A stretch of DNA of 11,629 nt, from positions 1 to 11,629 of the forward strand of contig ONBA01000052.1 in NCBI GenBank assembly GCA_900315975.1. Direction: 5' to 3'. The translations under genes were made by a program, and so were the position numbers. The stretch's first letter is position 1. Each line of letters begins with the position of its first letter. Positions 1-5,684 of the stretch are shown here, one piece after another. This DNA comes from an uncultured Ruminococcus sp. (GTDB taxonomy: Bacteria; Bacillota_A; Clostridia; Oscillospirales; Ruminococcaceae). The notes beneath the pieces are model-generated. The model had not been told where the DNA came from, did not search any database, and saw only the letters and a program-made list of their open reading frames with translations.

Positions 1-1
1 A

Positions 2-1030
2 GGTGTCCGAAAGATATGCGACATACTGACCGCCGAGGAAGTATTGACTCCGAGTGCTTATGGGGCTCGCAAATATGGCAAGCAGAAAACAAGCTCGCCT
101 TATCGCTGGTCTATGAAAACAGTCAGGGAGATGTTGAAAAATCGAATCTATTGCGGTGACACTGTAAATTTCAGCACCTACACGAAGTCATACAAGCTAA
201 AAAAGACGCTCAAAAATGAGCCTGAGAATGTACTTATCTTCGAGAACACTCACGAAGCTATAATCAGACGAAAGCTGTTTGATGTCGTTCAGAAGCACTA
301 CGAGGGTAGGAAGAAGTCAAACAAGTTCGGCGAGACCGACAAGTACGCTGGTTTCCTTTACTGCGCGGAGTGCGGTTCAAAGCTCTACCTACACCGAGCG
401 AGAACGCTTGACCCGAAGAGCGGCTATCAGAGCCGTGTCACGGACTGCACCGCTCACTATATTCGAGAAAAGGTGCTCGACGATATTGTGCTTCGATATC
501 TGAGACAGGTTGTCAGCTATGCGCGTAACAAATCTGACGAGTTCTACGCTATGGCAATGACTAACGGTGAAGCCGAAGCGAAGAAGCAGTTCAAGGATAA
601 TGAGAAGCTCCGCAGCGAATACGAAACCAAAATCAATCAACTCGACAACGCTATACAGCTCCTCTTTATGGACAGGTCGAACGGAAAGATCACAGACGAG
701 CGTTACGATATCCTCTCAGCTAACTTCGAGAATGAGCAGAGTGAGCTTAAAGCAAAGCTCAATGCTCTTGATTCACAGCTTGACGAAATGGAAGTGCGAC
801 AGAAGTGTGTCAGGGACTTCATCAATAGCGCTAAGCATTACACAGAAATACGCAGGCTCACTCCCGAGATACTGAAGTCTTTCATCGGGCGCATTGAAGT
901 CTACGAAAAGGCAGTCAAGCATTCAAGGACCTGCGGAAATCACATAGTCATCTACTTCACATTCATGCCTGACAAGGCAATAGCTATTGACAGGATGATA
1001 TCCGAGAATGGTGAGAACGAAGCTCTTTAA
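2..1030 (+). CDS. Large serine recombinase, C-terminal part (5' end outside window)
   Basis: The frame is open from the first bases of the window, so the gene starts to the left. The TTG at 44 is not a credible start because coding sequence of the same family precedes it. The visible part matches the C-terminal architecture of TnpX/TndX-type large serine recombinases. A Recombinase domain comes first (S-x-Y-R-W-S-x-x-T-V-R-x-M-L-x-N-x-x-Y-C-G-D core, about 95-165). A zinc-ribbon region follows, with CxxC at 362-373 and a further Cys at 446-448 in a CTAHYIRE context. A Glu/Lys-rich coiled coil spans about 560-830, and a DUF4368-like tail (LTPEILKSFIGRIEVYEK) about 856-985. These enzymes cut and rejoin attachment sites of integrative elements through an N-terminal serine that is not visible here. 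The ribbon seems to have three of the usual four cysteines. The sure part is the family; activity and element type cannot be judged. Confidence 0.9.
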   Translation, partial: GVRKICDILTAEEVLTPSAYGARKYGKQKTSSPYRWSMKTVREMLKNRIYCGDTVNFSTYTKSYKLKKTLKNEPENVLIFENTHEAIIRRKLFDVVQKHYEGRKKSNKFGETDKYAGFLYCAECGSKLYLHRARTLDPKSGYQSRVTDCTAHYIREKVLDDIVLRYLRQVVSYARNKSDEFYAMAMTNGEAEAKKQFKDNEKLRSEYETKINQLDNAIQLLFMDRSNGKITDERYDILSANFENEQSELKAKLNALDSQLDEMEVRQKCVRDFINSAKHYTEIRRLTPEILKSFIGRIEVYEKAVKHSRTCGNHIVIYFTFMPDKAIAIDRMISENGENEAL

Positions 1031-1065
1031 TAGTAAAATCTCCGAGGGATTGCGCCCTCGGAGAT
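1031..1065 (-). terminator. Hairpin terminator, probably for the PP2C gene
   Basis: An 11-bp perfect stem, ATCTCCGAGGG (1038-1048) with CCCTCGGAGAT (1055-1065), encloses the 6-nt loop ATTGCG. Read on the - strand the stem is followed by TTTTACTA, a short U tract. Read on the + strand it is followed by ACAACACA, which is not U-rich. It therefore fits best as the end of the leftward phosphatase transcript, about 65 nt past its stop codon. It lies just past the recombinase stop, so it may also slow rightward transcription. Confidence 0.65.
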
Positions 1066-1130
1066 ACAACACATATTAATGTTCGTTAAGAACCGTGAGC
1101 AATTGTGCGCCCGTAAATTTTTGAGTGATT

Positions 1131-1991
1131 TTATAATGCTTCTATTACGATACAGGTCGTATTGTCCCAGCCACCCTTTTCGAGTGCTTTTTCAGTGAGA
1201 GCTTCCGCGTAATTGTCATGGTGCTCGGAAAGTACCATCGCTATTTCGTAATCGAGACACATATCTGTAAGACCGTCGCTGCATATAAGTATCTTTCCGC
1301 AGCCAAGCTCTATAGGCTCAGCTTCATATGCATTAAGTCCTACACAGTCGTCATCGACTCCGAGGAATGTTATGAGTTTGTGTGCATCAGAGCTGCTGCG
1401 GGCCTCGTCCTCATTGTATACACCGGTGCGCAGTTTTTGTGCTGCGAGAGTGTGGTCCTGCGAGAGCTGAGTTATATTTCCGCCGCTGTAGTAGTAAATG
1501 CGGCTGTCTCCGAGGTTGTAGCAGTAGACGAATCCGTCCTCGACGCAGACGAGTGCAAGCGTAGAACCGCTTCTGCCGCATTGTTTTTCGATAGTCATAC
1601 GGCATATTGCTTCGTTTGCGGAGTCGGCATAAAGATTTACTGCGCGAGTGAGGTCTTCATGCTCTGCATTGCGGATAAGTTCAGCCTGTGCATCGAGTGC
1701 GTTTACGGATATTTCCGATGCCAGTTCACCGAATGCTTCACCGCCCATTCCGTCGCATACCGCAAAAATACGGCGCTTGTCGGTGGTTACGGTGAATTGG
1801 AGCGAACAGTTTTCTTTCGGCTTTACGCCTATTCCGTCGGCATAGAAATTGTCCTCATTGCCCTGCCTGACGAATCCGACATCGGAAACAGCGGAAACAC
1901 GCAGTTCTTTACCGCTGAGGAACTCATCGTCTTCAGTTCCTGCGAGTATAGATATATATGGTTCTTCTTTTTTTCTGAATATATTTAACAT
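1131..1991 (-). CDS. PP2C-family serine/threonine protein phosphatase
   Basis: The 286-residue soluble protein carries the bacterial PP2C (PPM) motifs in order: SDVGFVRQGNEDN (36-48, with the Arg and Asp used for phosphate and metal), VCDGMGG (78-84), GSTLALV (142-148), NLGDSRIYYY (159-168), LSQDH (176-180), CSDGLTD (237-243) and GGWDNTT (273-279). The metal-binding aspartates in the DGMGG, SDGLTD and WDN motifs are present, so it should be an active Mn/Mg-dependent phosphatase removing phosphate from Ser/Thr residues. No membrane segment is seen. The start is ATG at 1989-1991, with AAAGGAAG about 11 nt upstream. In many Firmicutes such a phosphatase (Stp/PrpC) sits beside a PASTA kinase (PrkC). 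Here it is alone, with its own promoter and terminator, between a recombinase and feoB. An N-terminal extension of about 30 residues precedes the fold. The family is certain; the substrates are unknown. Confidence 0.93.
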   Translation of the reverse strand: MLNIFRKKEEPYISILAGTEDDEFLSGKELRVSAVSDVGFVRQGNEDNFYADGIGVKPKENCSLQFTVTTDKRRIFAVCDGMGGEAFGELASEISVNALDAQAELIRNAEHEDLTRAVNLYADSANEAICRMTIEKQCGRSGSTLALVCVEDGFVYCYNLGDSRIYYYSGGNITQLSQDHTLAAQKLRTGVYNEDEARSSSDAHKLITFLGVDDDCVGLNAYEAEPIELGCGKILICSDGLTDMCLDYEIAMVLSEHHDNYAEALTEKALEKGGWDNTTCIVIEAL

Positions 1992-2030
1992 AGCTGTATC
2001 AGCTTCCTTTTGTTCTGAGTGACCATTAAT

Positions 2031-2059
2031 ATTATATCATATAGGCTTATAGATAGCAA
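2031..2059 (-). promoter_or_regulatory. Sigma-70-type promoter of the PP2C gene
   Basis: Read on the - strand there is TTGCTA (2059-2054), a 17-nt spacer, then TATAAT (2036-2031). The -10 is preceded by TGA, giving the extended -10 form TGnTATAAT. The predicted start of transcription is near 2024, leaving a leader of about 33 nt before the ATG at 1991. The -10 is a perfect consensus and the -35 matches 4 of 6. Confidence 0.7.
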
Positions 2060-2131
2060 TAGACAGGTTGTTAAAAAATAGTGCACTTGTTATGTTCAAG
2101 ATTATGTTTGTATGCTAAAACAGCTATATCA

Positions 2132-2160
2132 TTGACACTTAACCGTTATAGTGTTAGAAT
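2132..2160 (+). promoter_or_regulatory. Sigma-70-type promoter, probably for feoAB
   Basis: TTGACA (2132-2137, perfect -35) is separated by exactly 17 nt from TAGAAT (2155-2160, 5 of 6 for the -10). Transcription should start near 2167. The first gene downstream on this strand is feoAB at 2587, and I see no better promoter in between, so the mRNA would carry a leader of about 420 nt. The alternative is that this promoter drives a short RNA ending at the hairpin 2171-2199. Confidence 0.7.
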
Positions 2161-2167
2161 ATACTAA
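2135..2167 (+). promoter_or_regulatory. Two dyads overlapping the feoAB promoter (candidate operator)
   Basis: The promoter spacer is itself a near-palindrome: left arm ACACTTAAC (2135-2143), right arm GTTATAGTGT (2145-2154), off by one inserted T. Immediately after it, TTAG (2154-2157) and CTAA (2164-2167) form a second dyad with a 6-nt centre across the -10 element. A protein bound at either would block RNA polymerase. The TTAG...CTAA arms recall DtxR/IdeR-type iron boxes, which would suit an iron uptake operon. The match is partial and the assignment is inference. Confidence 0.4.
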
Positions 2168-2170
2168 GGG

Positions 2171-2199
2171 GAACCGCTGGTAAACAGCGGTTTATTTAT
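2171..2199 (+). other. Hairpin at the predicted start of the feoAB transcript
   Basis: AACCGCTG (2172-2179) pairs perfectly with CAGCGGTT (2185-2192) around the loop GTAAA, with a further G·U pair outside. The 3' side runs into TTATTTAT, so it looks like a weak terminator. It begins only about 5 nt after the predicted transcript start, which is very early for termination, so a 5'-end stabilising stem is at least as likely. It may also be a remnant of an upstream transcription unit. Confidence 0.45.
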
Positions 2200-2247
2200 G
2201 CTGTATGTGCGAACAATGCGTGACCATTCAGAAAGGCATTGTGTAAG

Positions 2248-2324
2248 CGAGCGAAAGCATAGTAAGCCGTATGTACAGAGTAAGCCCGTGGATTGCGGGG
2301 TGCAGGGAGCCGCTTGCTCCCTGC
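2248..2324 (+). repeat. Diverged copy of the dispersed intergenic repeat seen at the right end
   Basis: This stretch shares GAGCGAAAGCA, TGTACAG and CCCGTGGATTG in the same order and similar spacing as the two 72-bp repeats at 11414 and 11558. Like them it ends in a perfect hairpin, here GCAGGGAGC (2302-2310) with GCTCCCTGC (2316-2324) around CGCTT. The hairpin arms differ completely from those of the other copies. It has no credible coding potential. It lies in the presumed feoAB leader. Confidence 0.6.
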
Positions 2325-2325
2325 C

Positions 2326-2555
2326 GGGTCAAGGGCAGAGCCCTTGCGGATTGTCAAGGCAGAGCCTTGACCGGATTGTTAAGGCGGAGCCTTGACCGGA
2401 TTGTTAAGGCAGAGCCTTGACCGGATTGTTAAGGCGGAGCCTTGACCGGATTGTTAAGGCGGAGCCTTGACCGGATTGTTAAGGCGGAGCCTTGACCGGA
2501 TTGTTAAGGCTGTTAAGGCGGAGCCTTAGCCGGAGCGCAGAGGCAGAGCCTCTGC
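2326..2555 (+). repeat. Array of self-complementary 25-bp tandem repeats in the feoAB leader
   Basis: Six full 25-bp units run head to tail at 2350-2499. Each begins ATTGT, carries the arms YAAGGC and GCCTTGAC around a 3-nt loop AGA or GGA, and ends CCGG. A degenerate first unit (2326-2349, CAAGGGC-AGA-GCCCTTG), an 11-nt truncated unit (2500-2510) and a variant unit (2511-2533) flank them. A related hairpin GCAGAGGC-AGA-GCCTCTGC (2537-2555) closes the array. Each unit can fold into an 8-bp stem-loop, so an RNA from the upstream promoter would carry about nine hairpins in a row, ending some 20 nt before the feoAB ribosome site. No spacers or cas genes are present, so this is not CRISPR. Confidence 0.9.
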
Positions 2556-2586
2556 ATTATGCAAAGAAAAAAACAAGGAGGCAGAT

Positions 2587-4935
2587 ATGCCTACATTAAG
2601 AGATATAAAAATCGGTCAGACCGTAAGGGTAGAAAAACTGAGCGGAGAAGGTGCATTAAGACAGCACTTCCTCGATATGGGTATTATCCCCGGTACGGAA
2701 ATGACCATTACCAAATTCGCCCCCATGGGCGACCCGATGGAGCTTACTCTCCACGGATATGAGCTTACACTAAGACTCGCTGATGCCGAACTTATCGAAG
2801 TTTCACCTGTCAGCAGTAAGCAGGCAGCCGCCGAACGTAAAGCGGCTAAAAAACGCTCAGAACACCCCGGCTTCGGCGAGGGAGGAAAGTTTCACCCGAA
2901 GGGAAGCGGAGTACCGCTCCCTGATGGAACACTGCTCACATTTGCCCTTGTTGGAAATCAGAACAGCGGCAAAACTACCCTGTTCAACCGCCTTACCGGT
3001 TCTAAGCAGCACGTCGGAAATTTCCCGGGAGTTACTGTTGACCGTAAGGACGGTGCTATAAAGGGTCACCCGAATACAAGTATCACCGACCTGCCGGGTA
3101 TCTATTCGATGTCGCCGTATACGAGCGAGGAGATAGTTTCGCGTAATTTCGTACTCAATGAGAAGCCGCACGCTATCATTAATATCGTCGATGCTAACAA
3201 TATCGAGCGTAACCTATACCTCACAATGCAGCTCATTGAGCTGAATATCCCTATGGTCGTTGCCGTTAATATGATGGACGAACTTACTGCAAACGGCGGA
3301 AGTATCGACTTTAACGAGATGGAAAATATGCTCGGAGTTCCGGTAGTTCCAATTTCGGCTGCTAAAAATGAGGGCGTAGATGAACTCGTCGAACACGCTA
3401 TCCATGTTGCCTATTATCAGGAACCGCCGGTTATACACGATTTCTGCGAGAAAAATAACAACGGCGGAGCGGTACACCGCTGTCTGCACGCTATAAATCA
3501 CCTCATCGAGGACCATGCTGAAAAAGCCGGACTCCCTGTGCAGTTTGCGGCAAGCAAGGTCGCGGAGGGTGACCCCCTCATTATCAAACAGCTCGAACTC
3601 GATTCCGATGAGGAAAACTTCGTCGAGAATATTGTCCGTCAAATGGAAAAAGAACGCTCCCTTGACCGCAGTGCCGCAATCGCAGATATGCGTTTCGCGT
3701 ACATCAAAAAGCTTTGCGGCGAAACTGTCATAAAGCCTCATGAGAGTAAGGAACACGCAAGAAGCCGCAGGATAGATAAGTTCCTGACCGGAAAATACAC
3801 CGCTATTCCCGCGTTTATCGCCATAATGGGACTCGTTTTCTGGCTAACCTTCAACGTTATCGGTGCATGGCTGCAAGGTCTGCTTGAGGACGGTATCGGT
3901 TACATTACCGATGCCGCAGATGCGGCTCTGACGCGTGCACACGTTAACGATGCGATACATAGTCTCATTATTGACGGTATCTTTGCCGGTGTAGGAAGTG
4001 TACTGAGTTTCCTGCCGATAATCGTGATACTTTTCCTGTTTCTGTCGCTGCTTGAAGACAGCGGCTACATCGCACGAGTTGCCTTTGTGATGGATAAGCT
4101 GCTGAGAAAGATAGGTCTCTCCGGCAGAAGTATAGTTCCGCTTCTTATCGGATTCGGCTGTACTGTTCCTGCTGTCATGGCAACGAGAACTCTTCCCAGT
4201 GAGCGCGACCGTAAAATGACCATACTCCTTACGCCGTTTATGAGCTGTACCGCGAAACTTCCGATATATGCGTTCTTTGTGAGTGCATTCTTTCCGGGAA
4301 AGGGCGGTCTTATTATGACAGGTCTTTACGTACTCGGCATGGTCGTGGGCATATTCGCGGCACTCCTTTATAAGAGTACACTTTTCCGCGGAGAGGCTGT
4401 TCCCTTTGTTATGGAACTTCCTAACTACCGTATGCCGGGTCTTAGAAATACATCTCAGCTTCTTTGGGAGAAGGCAAAGGACTTCCTTCAAAGAGCATTC
4501 ACGGTAATCCTCATCGCTACTATCGCAATCTGGTTCATGCAGAGTTTCGATCTCCGTCTTGCACTTGTTGACAACGCTGAAGACAGTATCCTTGCTTCGA
4601 TAGCACGTGTTGTGGCACCGATAATGGCTCCCGCAGGTCTTGGCGACTGGCGGATATGCGTGTCGCTCGTGTCCGGATTCATCGCTAAGGAGAGCGTTGT
4701 TTCGACCTTGAAGATACTGTTCAGCGGAGACGTTACAGCGTTCATGTCACCGCTTACAGCTGCGTCGTTGCTCGTATTCTCACTGCTGTATACTCCGTGT
4801 GTAGCTGCAATAGCTTCTATAAAGCGTGAGTACGGCGGAAAATGGGCAGTAATAGTTGTGGTGTGGCAGTGTCTTATAGCATGGGGAGCTGCGGCGATAG
4901 TACGTCTTATCGGCTCACTGATAGGTGCTGCGTGA
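2587..4935 (+). CDS. feoB: FeoA-FeoB fusion, ferrous iron transporter
   Basis: This 782-residue protein imports Fe2+ across the cytoplasmic membrane. Residues 1-74 are a FeoA (SH3-like) domain, with GEGALRQHFLDMGIIPGTE and the GDPMELTLHGYELTLR block. A Lys/Ala-rich linker (75-115) follows. The G domain has G1 GNQNSGKT (123-130), G2 Thr in FPGVTVD (146-152), G3 DLPG (168-171), G4 NMMD (228-231) and G5 SAAK (257-260). A helical regulatory segment precedes the membrane core (about 405-780). The core holds both FeoB gate motifs with conserved Cys, GFGCTVPAVMATRTL (522-536) and LYTPCVAAIASIKREYG (734-750), plus LLTPFMSCTAKLP (547-559). The ATG at 2587 has a strong AAGGAGG at 2575-2581. G1 reads GNQN where many FeoBs have GNPN. 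The fusion makes a separate feoA unnecessary. The next gene overlaps the stop codon. Confidence 0.97.
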   Translation: MPTLRDIKIGQTVRVEKLSGEGALRQHFLDMGIIPGTEMTITKFAPMGDPMELTLHGYELTLRLADAELIEVSPVSSKQAAAERKAAKKRSEHPGFGEGGKFHPKGSGVPLPDGTLLTFALVGNQNSGKTTLFNRLTGSKQHVGNFPGVTVDRKDGAIKGHPNTSITDLPGIYSMSPYTSEEIVSRNFVLNEKPHAIINIVDANNIERNLYLTMQLIELNIPMVVAVNMMDELTANGGSIDFNEMENMLGVPVVPISAAKNEGVDELVEHAIHVAYYQEPPVIHDFCEKNNNGGAVHRCLHAINHLIEDHAEKAGLPVQFAASKVAEGDPLIIKQLELDSDEENFVENIVRQMEKERSLDRSAAIADMRFAYIKKLCGETVIKPHESKEHARSRRIDKFLTGKYTAIPAFIAIMGLVFWLTFNVIGAWLQGLLEDGIGYITDAADAALTRAHVNDAIHSLIIDGIFAGVGSVLSFLPIIVILFLFLSLLEDSGYIARVAFVMDKLLRKIGLSGRSIVPLLIGFGCTVPAVMATRTLPSERDRKMTILLTPFMSCTAKLPIYAFFVSAFFPGKGGLIMTGLYVLGMVVGIFAALLYKSTLFRGEAVPFVMELPNYRMPGLRNTSQLLWEKAKDFLQRAFTVILIATIAIWFMQSFDLRLALVDNAEDSILASIARVVAPIMAPAGLGDWRICVSLVSGFIAKESVVSTLKILFSGDVTAFMSPLTAASLLVFSLLYTPCVAAIASIKREYGGKWAVIVVVWQCLIAWGAAAIVRLIGSLIGAA

Positions 4936-5078
4936 TGAATTTTGTGGATATACTGCTGATTATTGCGATAACTGCCGCAGTTGCGGCAGCTATCGTGTGC
5001 ATGATAAAACAGCGTAAAAACGGCAAAGGCTGCTGCGGAGACTGCTCCGCCTGCAAAAAACATAATAACTGTCAATAA
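4935..5078 (+). CDS. FeoB-associated Cys-rich membrane protein
   Basis: This 47-residue protein starts at an ATG (4935-4937) sharing its A with the TGA stop of feoAB (ATGA), so translation is probably coupled. Upstream in-frame starts would lie inside feoAB and are unlikely. One membrane helix spans about residues 3-24 and is followed by a basic stretch KQRKNGKG. The tail is Cys-rich, with CC at 33-34, then C37, C40 and C46. Size, layout and position immediately after feoB fit the FeoB-associated Cys-rich family. That family is thought to work with FeoB, perhaps as a small FeoC-like partner or metal-handling subunit; its role is not settled. The positive-inside rule puts the Cys tail in the cytosol, where it could hand iron on or receive it; this is inference. 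Confidence 0.88.
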   Translation: MNFVDILLIIAITAAVAAAIVCMIKQRKNGKGCCGDCSACKKHNNCQ

Positions 5079-5111
5079 AGCCGGTACCCACACAGGTACC
5101 GGCTTTATTTT
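5076..5111 (+). terminator. Strong hairpin terminator between convergent operons
   Basis: A 13-bp perfect stem (5076-5088 with 5095-5107; core GCCGGTACC / GGTACCGGC) encloses the loop CACACA and is followed by TTTTG on the + strand. The stem begins within the TAA stop of the Cys-rich gene. On the - strand the same stem lies 5 nt past the ridA stop, has A-rich sequence before it and ends in CTTTATTG, so it can probably serve the leftward ilv-leu operon too. Confidence 0.85.
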
Positions 5112-5112
5112 G

Positions 5113-5490
5113 TTATATGGAAGTTTCAGCGATGACTTCTACTTCAACAAGTGCGCCCTTGGGAAGAGTTTTCACAGCAACGCAGCTTCTCGCCGGAAGA
5201 TTTGTGAAGTACTTGCCGTATATTTCATTGAATGCGGCAAAGTCGTTCATATCCGCAAGGAAGCAGGTAGTCTTGACCGCTTTCTCAAACGATGAACCTG
5301 CTGTATCGAGTATAGCAGCGAGATTTTTCATTACCTGTTCAGTCTGCGCCTCTATAGTATCAGCGACTATCGCATTTGCAACAGGGTCGATAGCGATTTG
5401 TCCGCTTGTGTAGACCATTCCGTTTGAGATAACTGCCTGCGAGTAGGGACCTACTGCTGCGGGTGCTTTTTCTGTGTGTATTTTTATCAT
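5113..5490 (-). CDS. ridA: RidA family enamine/imine deaminase
   Basis: The 125-residue protein is the standard RidA (YjgF/YER057c/UK114) length. It shows GPYSQAV (14-20), VYTSGQIAIDP (26-36), a mid-protein Cys (76), the active-site Arg in PARSCVAV (R101) and the closing VEVEVIAE (115-122). RidA hydrolyses 2-aminoacrylate and related imines released by PLP enzymes such as threonine dehydratase, protecting targets including the branched-chain aminotransferase. This makes sense as the last gene of an ilv-leu operon. The ATG at 5490 is chosen over upstream in-frame codons because it has GGAGG 7 nt upstream, matches the family N-terminus, and overlaps the stop of the zinc-ribbon gene as ATGA. The hairpin at 5076-5107 follows closely. 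Family and likely chemistry are firm; the in vivo substrate is inferred. Confidence 0.94.
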   Translation of the reverse strand: MIKIHTEKAPAAVGPYSQAVISNGMVYTSGQIAIDPVANAIVADTIEAQTEQVMKNLAAILDTAGSSFEKAVKTTCFLADMNDFAAFNEIYGKYFTNLPARSCVAVKTLPKGALVEVEVIAETSI

Positions 5491-5684
5491 GACTGTTCCT
5501 CCGTAACGTTTTCCTTCTCGGGTGCGAACACTGTTTCTCCGCACTCGGGACAGGTATATTTTTCAGCTTTTTTCTCTATGACAGGGACATTGAAAAATCC
5601 CTTTTCAGCAAACCTTCTGCTTGTGAAATTGAGGCCAATGCTCTCACTGAGTTCCATTTCGACTCCGCATTTTTCACATATCAT
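5487..5684 (-). CDS. Small zinc-ribbon-like protein of unknown function
   Basis: The 65-residue protein has two Cys pairs, CEKC (3-6) and CPEC (45-48), 38 residues apart, a typical arrangement for a four-Cys zinc ribbon or knuckle pair. Between them is a mixed charged and aromatic segment ([25 protein letters not shown]); the tail is acidic. There is no membrane segment or signal peptide. It is joined at both ends by 4-nt ATGA overlaps, to leuB upstream and ridA downstream, which strongly supports real translation and a place in the amino acid operon. I do not recognise the family. It could bind nucleic acid, act as a metal reserve or be a small protein-binding adaptor, and nothing in the sequence decides among these. 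Confidence 0.78.
   Translation of the reverse strand: MICEKCGVEMELSESIGLNFTSRRFAEKGFFNVPVIEKKAEKYTCPECGETVFAPEKENVTEEQS

Noticed and set aside
1218..1988. Long + strand frame (256 codons) opposite the phosphatase
   Set aside because: It is the antisense shadow of a clear PP2C gene whose motifs are all on the - strand.
2198..2395. 65-codon + strand reading frame in the feoAB leader
   Set aside because: It runs through the repeat array, has no convincing ribosome site and its translation is low-complexity and unlike a protein.
2350..2533. Tandem 25-bp repeats as a CRISPR array
   Set aside because: The units are directly adjacent, with no unique spacers, and no cas genes are nearby.
4842..4934. 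Longer N-terminus for the Cys-rich protein starting at 4842
   Set aside because: It would lie inside feoAB in another frame. The ATGA-coupled start at 4935 gives the expected small membrane protein beginning MNFVDILLII.
3844..5093. Two long - strand frames (215 and 201 codons) opposite feoAB
   Set aside because: They are antisense to the FeoB membrane core, have no ribosome sites and no recognisable motifs.
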